This document shows positions 23,707 through 33,099 of a stretch of DNA of 64,000 bases, piece after piece. Under the pieces are notes generated by a model. The model was not told the origin of the DNA and searched no databases. It saw only the letters and a list, made by a program, of their open reading frames with translations. The DNA comes from Oscillospiraceae bacterium (GTDB taxonomy: Bacteria > Bacillota > Clostridia > Oscillospirales > CAG-382), in assembly GCA_015065165.1 (NCBI GenBank), contig SVQU01000005.1, positions 1 to 64,000 on the forward strand. Direction: 5' to 3'. The first letter of the stretch is position 1. Every line of letters begins with the position of its first letter. The position numbers were made by a program, and so were the translations under genes.

Positions 23707-26589
23707 CTACTCGTCATCCGACTCGTCTTCATCATCGAGGTTGTCTTCATCGTCGAGGTTATCCTCGTCATCCATGTCGTCCTCGCTGTAATTATCCTCG
23801 TCGTTCAGATAATCGTCATAGTCATCTTCGTCATAGTAGTCATCTTCGTCGCAGTTATCTTCATCATAACCGTCTTCGTCTTGGGTGTATTCCTCCATAA
23901 CCTCAAACTCATCCTTGGGCTTCTTTTTTGAAGAAACAGGGGACAAGAAGAACCTTGCGGTCTGCGCGAAAATGAAATATCCCACCGACAAAACCAACGC
24001 CACCGTAAGATTTGCCAAGGTAGGCACGGCATAGCCAAACCAACGGTGTCCGGGGATGGTAAATATCAAAATAGCGATAAACAGAAGAACTCCCAAGCCG
24101 CAAAGATAAAGCAAACGGTTGCCGAATCGTTTTGTGGCAATTACACCGCCGTGTCCGCCCACCGAGCAGGCATAGAAGAACAAAAGCAGGGTGAGGGCAA
24201 TCATGGTGCAGGTATAACTGAACGTTGCGGCGTGTATAACAAAAAGCACGATACCGCCGCCGGTAGAGAACATCAAGGGATAAATAAAATCGTTTAAAAC
24301 AGGGGTTTTTCGGGTGAAATACGCTTTGTGCCGTATGTTTTTGATATGTCGCGGCTCGAAAGCCAAGGCAATTGCAAAAACAAGGTTAAAGAGTATACCG
24401 CCAAACAAAACGTCCTGCGCCCGAAGGGGCGGAATTTGGTTGTAGCAAGCGGAAAACACCGAAGCTACAAGCATAATGATAATCGCGGCGGGAAGATAGG
24501 TAACCACCGAGGCGATTCTTCGGCAAATGGTTTTGGCGTTTAAAATACCGTCGGCAATAAGGTTTATACCCTTGCCCAACAGCATGGCGTCTGCTGTTTG
24601 CCTTAAGGTATCGCAAGAGCTTTCGGGCACAACCGAAACGTCTGCCTTGCTCATAATGGGAAGCTCGTTGATTCTTTCCGCAGTGGCTGTAACAGTGCGC
24701 TTGTTGTCCTGGCGAAGGCTTATTATATCCAGCCATTCGTTATCATCAATATTCAAGAATAAATTATAATATGATGCGTTTGCGATAAACAACCCTCTGT
24801 CGCAGGAGCGAATCTGCTCTGCGGTTATTATCTGCGCTTCGTCGGTGATTATACCTGCGTTTTTGGCAGAATTAAGGGCGGTGTAATAAGCATCGTTAGA
24901 GTTAAGTATAGTTTCTATTTCCGCGCCGCTGCAACGGTAAACCGCCTCGGCAACGCCGGGGTCGAGAGAACCCGAAAAGGAAATAAAGCCTTTAAATATA
25001 AGCCTTTGCTCGGCATCGATATCCCTTAAATTCGCCGCATCGGTTTCGCCGCAGGCAACCGCCAAAAGATAACTGTTGGTTCTTGCCGCATCCTCTGTGG
25101 CGGTGAGAATCTTCTTGCGGGTAAAGTCGCTTAATTTATAATCCGCGCCGTCCAATGTATAACCCGCGCAACGGGAAAGTATGTTTTCGGGCGAACCGCG
25201 GACGATAACCGTGTTTTTTCCGTTGTGAAGCGTTAGTATTCGGGAAATATCACCCGAAAGGGTATATTCCGCATCAAGGCGGATATATTGGTCGTGAATA
25301 GGTCCGATGGTTTTTCCCCATTCGCCGAAATATTCAACAATAGCATCGTCAAGAGGAAGCCCCTTATATTCGGGCAGACCTCTTTTGCGCTTTTTCTCCG
25401 CCGATGTAATCTTTCTCGCATCCGAGCAAACCAGCATAAGCTTTAAAAGCTCAACCGCCGCATCGTCGGGGCGTTTTTCTCTATCGTAATTGCGGCAGGA
25501 GAAATAAAGACCTGTAAGCGAAATGCGTTTGGGCGGGAACGCAAGGTTTTTACCGCAGGCGATGGTATCGGTTTTTGCTAACGTTTGAATACAGTTGTAA
25601 TTTTTAACAACCATACCGTCCTGCGCCATACTCTTTGCACCAAAGCCCAAAGCCGAAGCACAAAGAGAAACCATACTGTCGCAAAGCGAGCTTGCGCCTA
25701 TTGCCAACGAACAGATAAACCAATTTGTAATATCCGCCCCTGCGGCAACACCAACGGCAAGAAGCACAAAGCAAACTATAACCGATGCGATAGAAACAAA
25801 CCTGCAAAGCTCCGAAACGTATTTTAAAATATCGGGAAGCGTGTTTTCACGGTCGGCGCGCATTCGGCGTATAAGGGTTTCCTTACCCGTTCGGCAAACA
25901 ATTGCACTGCAATGCCCCGAGGTAACTATACTGCCCGCGTAAATCATATTTTCGCAAACAGATTCCCCCCCGTGGGAGATATATCTGCCCGTTTTGTGAA
26001 CACTGCCCGAAACCCCGCTTATATGAGATTCCAACACCGAAAGCGCCAAATCGTCAATTAAACGGCAGTCGGCGGGGACCATAGAGCCTTCCTCAAGCAT
26101 AACTATATCGCCGGGAACAAGCAAACGGCTGTCTATAACCGTTTCCTCGCCGTTTCGAACCACCTTTGCCTTAAGCGAGGAATATTTCTTCGGTAATCTT
26201 AAAGCGATACTTGCGCGGAATTCGGCAAAGGCATTAAAAAATATAATACCGCCGATAATCAACGTCATAAACAGATAGGTGTATTCATAAGGTCTGAAGA
26301 TATACATCAATAAGGAGCAAAGAAGCAGAAAAGGGGAGGTAAGCCCTTTTATCTGGTTCTTAAGGCTTTCTCTAAAGGAAAGCCGAAATTCGCTTCTTAT
26401 CTCATTCGCCCCGAAAATCCTGCGAGCCTTTTTAATCTGCTTTTCGGTTTTGCCTAAAATAAGGTCGCTTTCCAATGCCTCGGCAACCTCAATGGGGCTC
26501 ATTTCCTCGGGGGAAAAGCTAACGAATTCATCCTGTTCACGGTTGGAAACGGTTTTTGTTTTTAAATTGTCATTTCCGTTTTGTGTCAT
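23707..26589 (-). CDS. P-type ATPase homologue lacking catalytic motifs (predicted pseudoenzyme)
   Basis: The 960-aa protein keeps the layout of a P2-type cation ATPase. It has an N-terminal cation-ATPase domain (about 30-95), an A domain with VVRNGEETVIDSRLLVPGDIVML, M3-M4, P/N domains with VRGSPENILSRCAGYTLDG, and M5-M10 (NLVFAIALAFEP at about 735-747). Yet the defining residues are gone. DKTGT is GKNLA (346-350), TGES is SGVS (191-194), the PEGL position reads ASSL, TGD is NSND, and GDGVNDAP reads AERINELP. A 65-residue Asp/Glu/Tyr tail ends the protein. The frame is intact with AGGGG before ATG, 19 nt after the clpE-like gene. Ion pumping is not expected; a scaffold or regulatory role is inferred. 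Confidence 0.85.
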   Translation of the reverse strand: MTQNGNDNLKTKTVSNREQDEFVSFSPEEMSPIEVAEALESDLILGKTEKQIKKARRIFGANEIRSEFRLSFRESLKNQIKGLTSPFLLLCSLLMYIFRPYEYTYLFMTLIIGGIIFFNAFAEFRASIALRLPKKYSSLKAKVVRNGEETVIDSRLLVPGDIVMLEEGSMVPADCRLIDDLALSVLESHISGVSGSVHKTGRYISHGGESVCENMIYAGSIVTSGHCSAIVCRTGKETLIRRMRADRENTLPDILKYVSELCRFVSIASVIVCFVLLAVGVAAGADITNWFICSLAIGASSLCDSMVSLCASALGFGAKSMAQDGMVVKNYNCIQTLAKTDTIACGKNLAFPPKRISLTGLYFSCRNYDREKRPDDAAVELLKLMLVCSDARKITSAEKKRKRGLPEYKGLPLDDAIVEYFGEWGKTIGPIHDQYIRLDAEYTLSGDISRILTLHNGKNTVIVRGSPENILSRCAGYTLDGADYKLSDFTRKKILTATEDAARTNSYLLAVACGETDAANLRDIDAEQRLIFKGFISFSGSLDPGVAEAVYRCSGAEIETILNSNDAYYTALNSAKNAGIITDEAQIITAEQIRSCDRGLFIANASYYNLFLNIDDNEWLDIISLRQDNKRTVTATAERINELPIMSKADVSVVPESSCDTLRQTADAMLLGKGINLIADGILNAKTICRRIASVVTYLPAAIIIMLVASVFSACYNQIPPLRAQDVLFGGILFNLVFAIALAFEPRHIKNIRHKAYFTRKTPVLNDFIYPLMFSTGGGIVLFVIHAATFSYTCTMIALTLLLFFYACSVGGHGGVIATKRFGNRLLYLCGLGVLLFIAILIFTIPGHRWFGYAVPTLANLTVALVLSVGYFIFAQTARFFLSPVSSKKKPKDEFEVMEEYTQDEDGYDEDNCDEDDYYDEDDYDDYLNDEDNYSEDDMDDEDNLDDEDNLDDEDESDDE

Positions 26590-26608
26590 GGGTTTATACC
26601 CCTAAAAA

Positions 26609-28891
26609 TCATTTTTCGGTTGAAACAACCACGCCTTCGTCCTTAACGTCGGCATAAAGCTTTGAAACAGAATCGCGGTAGGAGTTAACGATAACCTCTG
26701 CAAGCTTATCCTCTACCTCGGTCTGAATAAGTCTGCGCAGATTTCTTGCGCCGTATTTTTCGGAATAACCCTTTTCCGCAAGATAATCCACCAGCTTTTC
26801 GCCGTATTCAAAGCTAATGCCCTTTTCCTCAAGCACCGAAACAAGGTCGCCAAGCATAATTTTGGTGATAGCCTTGAAGTTTTCGGTATTCAAGCGGTTG
26901 AACACAACGATTTCATCAACGCGGTTGATAAATTCGGGACGTAAAAATCCTTCCAAAGCCTTCATAACACGGCTTTGCTCGTTTTGCTGTACGCTTTCGC
27001 CAAAGCCTGCAACAGAATTACCCTCGCTGCTGCCCGCGTTGGTTGTCATTATAATAACGGTGTTTTCAAAATTAACCTCTTTGCCGTGGGCGTCGGTAAT
27101 TCTGCCGTCGTCAAGAATCTGCAAAAGTATATTCATAACGTCGGGGTGCGCCTTTTCGATTTCGTCAAACAAAACCACGGTGTAAGGCTTTCTGCGGATT
27201 TTCTCGGTTAACTGTCCCGCCTCGTCATAACCAACGTAACCGGGAGGCGAACCGATAATTCTCGAAACCGAATGCTTTTCCATAAATTCGCTCATATCAA
27301 GGCGGATTAATGCCTCGGGAGAATCGAAAAGATATCTTGCAAGCACCTTAACAAGCTCGGTCTTGCCCACACCCGTGCTGCCTGCAAAAATAAAGGAAAC
27401 AGGCTTCTTTTTATAGGAAATACCCGCGCGTGAACGTTTTATCGCCCTTGCGACGGTTTCCACCGCCTTGTCCTGACCGATAATACGTTCCTTAACCGCT
27501 TCCTCAAGACGGCGAATCTTTACAAATTCGTTTTCGCTGATATTGGTGGCGGGTACACCCGTCCAAACCTCGATAACCCTTGCAATTTCATCGTCGTTAA
27601 GCTCTAATTTATCTCTTTCCAGCGAAAGCTCGTTAAATTTTTCTTCCTTTTGTAAAATTGCGGTTTTTAAATCCGCGATTCTGCGGTAATAGCCTTCCTC
27701 GGGCTCTGCCTTTGCCTCCAATGCGCCAAGCTCATCTCTAAGCTTCTTCAACTCGTCCGAAACAAGGGCGATTTCGTTAATAATAGGAGAGTGCATTGCC
27801 ATATGCGAGCAAGCCTCGTCCATAAGGTCAATGGCTTTGTCGGGCAAAAATCTGTCGGTAATATATCTTTCGGAAAGCACAACCATTCTGCGAAGGAGAT
27901 AATCGGGGATGGTGATTCCGTGGTGCTTTTCGTAATATTTCTTAATTCCCGCAAGAATCTTAATGCTGTCCTCAATGGAAGGCTCGCCAATCATAACCGG
28001 CTGAAAACGTCTTTCCAAAGCGGCGTCCTTTTCGATATATTGGCGGTATTCCTTAAGGGTGGTTGCGCCGATAAGCTGAATTTCACCGCGGGAAAGGGCA
28101 GGCTTAAGAATATTCGCGGCGTTCATACCGCCCTCGGCGTTACCTGCGCCGACGATAGCGTGTACCTCATCGATAACCAAAATAACGTTGCCCGCCTTTT
28201 TGGTTTCTTCAATAAGACCGCGCATGCGGTTTTCAAACTGACCTCTGAACTGTGTACCTGCCACAACGGCTGTCATATCAACCAAATAAACCTCTTTGCC
28301 CTTAAGCTTATAGGGTACGTCCCCTGCGGCAATTTTTTGAGCAAGTGCTTCTGCTACGGCGGTTTTACCTACACCGGGTTCGCCGATAAGACAGGGATTG
28401 TTCTTTTGTCTGCGGGTGAGAATCTGAATAACACGCTCTAATTCGCTGTCTCTGCCAACGATGTTGTCAAGCTTGTTTTCTCTTGCTCTTTCGGTAAGAC
28501 AAATGCAAAAATCTCTAAGATAGCTTGCGCCTCTTTTGCCCTTTTGCTTGGGAGAACCCTGCTTTGCATCGCCGTTTTGGTTGTTATCTTCGGCTTCCGC
28601 AGGCTTGTTGCCGCCGAAAAATGCGTTGATGTCTATAGAGGGTGCTCTGCCCTCGTCATCCTCGCCCTCCTCGCCGTCCATAGGCATAAGGCCGTTCATA
28701 CCCTCGCTTATGGCGTCCAATTCCTCGGGACTTATATTCATTTGGTTTAAAATATCATCAATAGGCTTAATGCCCATTTCACGGGCGCATTTAATGCAAT
28801 AACCCTCGCTTGTTATTTTTCCGCCCTCGTTTTTCTGAACGAAAATTATGGCGGGGCGTATATTACAACGGGAACATCTCTTTAAATCCAT
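26609..28891 (-). CDS. clpE: ClpE-like ATP-dependent Clp protease ATP-binding subunit
   Basis: This HSP100 unfoldase feeds substrates to ClpP. The N terminus has a zinc finger (CSRC at 6-9, CIKC at 32-35), characteristic of ClpE, in place of the ClpC repeat domain. An acidic/Gly linker follows. The first AAA+ has Walker A GEPGVGKT at 170-177 and Walker B VILVIDEVHA. A short coiled coil (about 375-430) precedes the second AAA+ with GSTGVGKT at 504-511 and VVLFDEIEKAH. The length is 760 aa. It could equally be called ClpC-type, but the Cys4 finger favours ClpE. It lies between pgsA and the pseudo-P-type ATPase gene. Confidence 0.9.
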   Translation of the reverse strand: MDLKRCSRCNIRPAIIFVQKNEGGKITSEGYCIKCAREMGIKPIDDILNQMNISPEELDAISEGMNGLMPMDGEEGEDDEGRAPSIDINAFFGGNKPAEAEDNNQNGDAKQGSPKQKGKRGASYLRDFCICLTERARENKLDNIVGRDSELERVIQILTRRQKNNPCLIGEPGVGKTAVAEALAQKIAAGDVPYKLKGKEVYLVDMTAVVAGTQFRGQFENRMRGLIEETKKAGNVILVIDEVHAIVGAGNAEGGMNAANILKPALSRGEIQLIGATTLKEYRQYIEKDAALERRFQPVMIGEPSIEDSIKILAGIKKYYEKHHGITIPDYLLRRMVVLSERYITDRFLPDKAIDLMDEACSHMAMHSPIINEIALVSDELKKLRDELGALEAKAEPEEGYYRRIADLKTAILQKEEKFNELSLERDKLELNDDEIARVIEVWTGVPATNISENEFVKIRRLEEAVKERIIGQDKAVETVARAIKRSRAGISYKKKPVSFIFAGSTGVGKTELVKVLARYLFDSPEALIRLDMSEFMEKHSVSRIIGSPPGYVGYDEAGQLTEKIRRKPYTVVLFDEIEKAHPDVMNILLQILDDGRITDAHGKEVNFENTVIIMTTNAGSSEGNSVAGFGESVQQNEQSRVMKALEGFLRPEFINRVDEIVVFNRLNTENFKAITKIMLGDLVSVLEEKGISFEYGEKLVDYLAEKGYSEKYGARNLRRLIQTEVEDKLAEVIVNSYRDSVSKLYADVKDEGVVVSTEK

Positions 28892-28909
28892 TTTCTGAAA
28901 AACACCTCT

Positions 28910-29467
28910 CTAATTTGCTTTATTAAAGACGTTTAAATTATATTTGCCCTTAAACTCTTTAAAATAATACATAGAAAGGGCGAAACTCATACAAATAACC
29001 ATAATCGCTACCACAACTATATCCAAGGTGGCGTTGCTTCTTATCATAAGGCGCAAAAAGGCGCAAACAAACAAAATCACCGTGGAAAGCTTACCGAACC
29101 AGCTTGCCGCAACAACAATATTACGCTCTTTTTTAATCCTTACCGATGCGTAAAGCATACCGAATTCCTTTAGGAATAAAAGGAAAACTACAATAAAATA
29201 TATATAGTTCTCCAAAGCAAAGCAAAATGCCGCCGCAAGCTGCATTATTTTGTCGGCTATCGGGTCAAGAATCTTGCCCACGTCGGTAATCCATCCGTTG
29301 CGTCTTGCCAGATAACCGTCCAATGCGTCGGTTATCCATGCCGTTACGTATATTATAGCCGCCACGTGAGCTTTATATTTGAAATAGCCCACTACAAACA
29401 AAGGAACCATAAACAAACGTAATACAGAAAGCATATTGGGGATTTGTCTTTTAAAATTTGAACTCAT
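28910..29467 (-). CDS. pgsA: CDP-alcohol phosphatidyltransferase (PgsA-type)
   Basis: The 185-aa membrane enzyme carries the CDP-alcohol signature DALDGYLARRNGWITDVGK followed by ILDPIADK, i.e. DGxxARxxxxxxxxGxxxDxxxD. It starts IPNMLSVLRLFMVPLF, as PgsA does. It probably condenses CDP-diacylglycerol with glycerol-3-phosphate to make phosphatidylglycerol phosphate. Another polar head group cannot be excluded. It is 18 nt upstream of the clpE-like gene. Confidence 0.88.
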   Translation of the reverse strand: MSSNFKRQIPNMLSVLRLFMVPLFVVGYFKYKAHVAAIIYVTAWITDALDGYLARRNGWITDVGKILDPIADKIMQLAAAFCFALENYIYFIVVFLLFLKEFGMLYASVRIKKERNIVVAASWFGKLSTVILFVCAFLRLMIRSNATLDIVVVAIMVICMSFALSMYYFKEFKGKYNLNVFNKAN

Positions 29468-29488
29468 AAAACCTTATTTAATCCTAAA

Positions 29489-30199
29489 TTACATAAAGAA
29501 TGAAAAAATATCTATTTCGTTAAAAAACTTGAACAACAAGGTCTTTTCGGGAGCAAGGTTTGAAATAAAGTCGCTGCCCAAAAAGTCTGCGTTTGCAATA
29601 ATAAGATTTGCGATAAAGCAGAACAGCAAAACGCGAATAGCCGCCAGAACAACGCCCACAACGATACCCAAAAGCTTGTTGCAGGCATTAAGCACGGGCA
29701 AACGGAAAATCTGGTCGAGAATAAACGCGACTATCATAAGTATAATACGTGTGCCTATGTAAATAGCTACAATTGCCACCGCCATGGCGATGGTATGTAT
29801 AATAGGCTCGGCAATTTTTTCTGCCAATCTTGCGGTTGCTTCTTCCATACCCGAAACAACCTTATCCTCGTACCAATCGTTAAGGTTTTCGCTGTCTATA
29901 CCCGCAAGGGAAAGAAGATTGTTAAATTCTTCGCTCTTTCCGTCCAAAAGATTATCAATATCAAAAGAGCCGTCAAGCAAAATGTCGCTTATTTTTTCCT
30001 CGGTGGCGGTTCTTATAGAATCTCCAACGGGGGTTTGCTTTATAACCTCCGCCAAAGGTGTTGCAAAGGCGGCGGTAAGTGCAATAGCGATAATAAACGC
30101 AGATGCGCTTATGGCTGTCTTTACAAAACCGTTTTTTGCGGCGAAGTAAATTGTAAGACCTGCGATAAGAACAATGATAATATCAAGTGTCCAGGACAT
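29489..30199 (-). CDS. CvpA family membrane protein
   Basis: The 236-aa protein starts MSWTLDIIIVLIAGLTIYFAAKNGFVKT, matching the CvpA pattern, and has four hydrophobic segments. There is a long extracytoplasmic segment between TM2 and TM3 (about 60-135). CvpA proteins are required for colicin V export in Escherichia coli, but their general role is unclear. Its ATG abuts the stop of the DUF5711 gene (TAAATG). Confidence 0.85.
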   Translation of the reverse strand: MSWTLDIIIVLIAGLTIYFAAKNGFVKTAISASAFIIAIALTAAFATPLAEVIKQTPVGDSIRTATEEKISDILLDGSFDIDNLLDGKSEEFNNLLSLAGIDSENLNDWYEDKVVSGMEEATARLAEKIAEPIIHTIAMAVAIVAIYIGTRIILMIVAFILDQIFRLPVLNACNKLLGIVVGVVLAAIRVLLFCFIANLIIANADFLGSDFISNLAPEKTLLFKFFNEIDIFSFFM

Positions 30200-31435
30200 T
30201 TAGTTTTCCTCCTTAGGCTGGAAAGTGTTGAGGTCAAACACCTCGGCTTGGTTTTCGGCGAACAAAATTATATTGTCGTCGCCCTTAATAAGCGAGGTGT
30301 AGGATGTGGGTACGGAATAGGAAATGCTTTCGTCGGTTTCAAAATTAAAGACAGTTAATGCGCCGGGTGAAAGCACGTAATAGGCGTTTTCGGTGATAAC
30401 CGAATCCGAAACCGAAAACGGGAAATCGTGAGAGAAAATTTCCTCTGCGTTTAAATTGTAAATTACGGTATTGGTACCGCCCGAAAGCCCATCCAAGGCA
30501 TAGTTAAGCAAAATTCTGTCGTTTTCCACTCTGCCGGAAAGCAGGTTTTTGTTTGCAAAAGAAATTTCGCCTATAAGGTTGTTTTCGTTGTCAAAACTGC
30601 GAAGTCTGTCGCTGGTCATAAGACAAAAACCGCTGTCGGTGTAATATACACCCAAGGGTATTTCTCCCACAAACTTTTCTTCGAAAACAGCATCCTCCGA
30701 GCTTGTGCTCATTTTGGAAAGCAGTGTTACTATGTTACCGTTTTCGGAATAATGGAAGGCGGATATAACCTCGTTCCCTTTGGGAGAAATATCCACAAAG
30801 TCAACGTATTTATCCCCCAACAGCTTAGAATAAATCAAACGGAATTCCTTATCGTAAACATAAACCGCGCTGCGATAACCCTTTGCCGAGCTTGCGGCGA
30901 CAAACCCGCCGTCTTCCGAAGCGGCAAGCCAATATATAGGATAGTCAAAGGAGAGGGTGGATATGCGGGAATAGGAATTGAAAATACGCAACTCCTTGCC
31001 GCCCAAATCGTAACAGAAAAGGTTTATCCCGTTGTTTTCAACCTTGGGGTGGTCAAGAGAAAACGCCTCGCGAAGTATGGTTTCTCCGTCCCAGCCGATA
31101 ACCGTAAGCCCGTTTTCGTTAAGCACCGCAAGGTCGCCCTTAAAAATCAAGCCTCGGTTGCCCTCACTGCCGTCGAATGCAAGCAAACTGCCTGTTTCGC
31201 GCTGTTCCTCCTCGGCAGGGTTGATAAACTTAAGCATATACCTGAAGTTTTCCATAGATATTTCGCTTGCGTGAAAAGCCAGCGAATATACTGCAAAGGC
31301 AACCGCAAAAATTATACAAGCGTAGCGTATAACCGCGCTGATTCGCGCCAGTTTCAAATAATGGCTGTTAACCGACGGCAGTTCCCGCTTTTTGCGAGAC
31401 GTCCGTTTATCCTTAAATACCGAAAAAGCTCCCAT
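30200..31435 (-). CDS. DUF5711 family membrane-anchored beta-propeller-like protein
   Basis: The 411-aa protein has a basic cytoplasmic N terminus, one membrane helix (ISAVIRYACIIFAVAFAVYSLAF, about 33-55), and an extracytoplasmic region. That region has repeated beta-strand units such as GDLAVLNENGLTVIGWDGE and SEDGGFVAASSAKGYRSAVYVYD, consistent with a beta-propeller. The pattern matches DUF5711, a Clostridia-wide family of unknown function. It is translationally coupled to the CvpA-like gene, which suggests a shared envelope role (inferred). Confidence 0.8.
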   Translation of the reverse strand: MGAFSVFKDKRTSRKKRELPSVNSHYLKLARISAVIRYACIIFAVAFAVYSLAFHASEISMENFRYMLKFINPAEEEQRETGSLLAFDGSEGNRGLIFKGDLAVLNENGLTVIGWDGETILREAFSLDHPKVENNGINLFCYDLGGKELRIFNSYSRISTLSFDYPIYWLAASEDGGFVAASSAKGYRSAVYVYDKEFRLIYSKLLGDKYVDFVDISPKGNEVISAFHYSENGNIVTLLSKMSTSSEDAVFEEKFVGEIPLGVYYTDSGFCLMTSDRLRSFDNENNLIGEISFANKNLLSGRVENDRILLNYALDGLSGGTNTVIYNLNAEEIFSHDFPFSVSDSVITENAYYVLSPGALTVFNFETDESISYSVPTSYTSLIKGDDNIILFAENQAEVFDLNTFQPKEEN

Positions 31436-31475
31436 TTACGGCTCCTTTCTTTATAAATCAAAACTGTGTTTATTA

Positions 31476-32225
31476 TTAAAACTCAAAATCCTTGTAAAAC
31501 ACCCTGTTAAGCATAAGTCCCTTTGCAGGGGCGGTGGTTCCCGCATTGGCGCGGTTTTTGGAAATAATAATTTCCTCCATAGAGGGCATTTCGGCTCCGC
31601 TTGCCTTTTCGGCAACGGTACCCGCAACAATTCTTACCATATTATACAAAAATCCGTCGGCGGCTATTGTTAAAGCAAGTATATCGCCTTGTCGCTCAAT
31701 GTTGCAATATTTTATCTCGCGCACCGTGTCGACAATCTTCGAGCCGCTTGCCATAAATGCGGCAAAATCCTTTTTGCCAACCAATTCGTCGCAAAGCTTT
31801 TGGGCGATTTTTTCGTCTATATGCCGTGTGAACTGCCAAGCGGTGGCTTCTTCAAAAGGGTTTCTTATTTTGCTGTTGTAAATGCGATAGATATATTCCT
31901 TGCCCAATGCATCGTATCTGGGGTGGAACCCCTCGGGGGCGTTTAACGCCGAAACAATGGCAATATCACTTGGCAATGCGGTGTTAATTGCCTGGGGTAA
32001 AGCCTCGCAGGGGATTTCGGGAAGCTCTCCGCAAACCAAAGCCACAAAGCCCTTTGCGTGCACACCCGAATCGGTACGGCTGCAACCCGTAAGGCTAACC
32101 TTAACACCGAAAATCCTCTCGCATGCCTTTTGTACCGTTTCCTGAACGGTAGGCTTGTTTGGCTGAACCTGCCAACCGCAATAGTCAGCGCCCATATATG
32201 CTATTTTCAAAATATAGCCCTTCAA
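31476..32225 (-). CDS. truA: tRNA pseudouridine(38-40) synthase TruA
   Basis: The 249-aa enzyme has KIAYMGADYCGWQVQPNKPTVQE, the catalytic GCSRTDSGVHAKGFVA (Asp nucleophile), and FLYNMVRIVAGTVAE. The start is TTG at 32225 with GGGAG about 7 nt upstream. It lies directly downstream of ecfT, the usual ECF-truA order of Firmicutes, where ribosomal protein genes normally sit nearby; none do here. Confidence 0.95.
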   Translation of the reverse strand: MKGYILKIAYMGADYCGWQVQPNKPTVQETVQKACERIFGVKVSLTGCSRTDSGVHAKGFVALVCGELPEIPCEALPQAINTALPSDIAIVSALNAPEGFHPRYDALGKEYIYRIYNSKIRNPFEEATAWQFTRHIDEKIAQKLCDELVGKKDFAAFMASGSKIVDTVREIKYCNIERQGDILALTIAADGFLYNMVRIVAGTVAEKASGAEMPSMEEIIISKNRANAGTTAPAKGLMLNRVFYKDFEF

Positions 32226-32280
32226 TGGTAAACTCCCTTTGAATTATAGGTTTATTTTTTTAACCGGTTAAGAACAAATT

Positions 32281-33099
32281 TTAAATTAAAAAGTAAATTT
32301 TATTAAGAAAAACAATTCCCACGATAACCGCCGTAACGCAGAAAAGGAAAACATAATCCGAAGCCGAGGCTTTCATAACCTTAAGCTTGGTTCTGCCCTC
32401 TCCGCCGTGATAACAGCGACATTCCATAGCATCCGCCAATTCCTCCGCCCTGCGTACCGCCGAAACGAACAAGGGGATAAGTATGGGGATTAAAGCCTTA
32501 ACACGGCTTATAATATTTCCGCTTTCAAAATCGGCACATCTTGATTTCTGCGCCGAAATGATTTTGTTTGTTTCTTCAATCAAGGTGGGGATAAAGCGTA
32601 ATGCGATAGACATCATCATTGCGAATTCGTGCACGGGCACGCCGATTTTCTTCAAGGGCGAAAGCAGACTTTCGATAGAATCGGTAAGCTCTAATGGGCT
32701 GGTGGTAAAGGAAATTAACACGCTCGTACCCAAAACCAGTGAAAGAAGCCTTATAAGCATCATCACCGCGTTGCGTATGCCCTGCTTGTAAATTTTTATA
32801 AACCCTAACTGAACCAAAGGGTCGCCGCCGCCCGCAGTGAAAAATAAATTTATCACCGCGGTGAAGATTAAAACGAATATCAAGGGCTTTACGGATTTAA
32901 TAAGCACCGAAAACCTTACACCCGAGCAAACCATAAGAAACAAGGTTAAACCCATTCCCAACAAAACCGCGGGAACGCTGTTTGCCATAAGTATAATGAC
33001 CAGATATTCTATCATCATTATCATTTTTATCCGCGGGTCGGTGCGGTGAAGCAACGAATTGCCGGGATAATACTGACCGAAGGTTACGTCTTTAAGCAT
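32281..33099 (-). CDS. ecfT: ECF transporter transmembrane subunit EcfT
   Basis: The 272-aa membrane protein has multiple helices and the ECF coupling motifs QKSRCADFESGN and RRAEELADAMECRCYHGGEGRTKL, which contain the Ala-Arg-Gly/Ala-Met-x-x-Arg-type coupling helices. It begins VTFGQYYPGNSLLHRTDPRIK, typical of EcfT. It overlaps ecfA2 by 8 nt. No S-component is encoded nearby, so this is a group II (shared) ECF module for vitamins or metals. Confidence 0.95.
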   Translation of the reverse strand: MLKDVTFGQYYPGNSLLHRTDPRIKMIMMIEYLVIILMANSVPAVLLGMGLTLFLMVCSGVRFSVLIKSVKPLIFVLIFTAVINLFFTAGGGDPLVQLGFIKIYKQGIRNAVMMLIRLLSLVLGTSVLISFTTSPLELTDSIESLLSPLKKIGVPVHEFAMMMSIALRFIPTLIEETNKIISAQKSRCADFESGNIISRVKALIPILIPLFVSAVRRAEELADAMECRCYHGGEGRTKLKVMKASASDYVFLFCVTAVIVGIVFLNKIYFLI

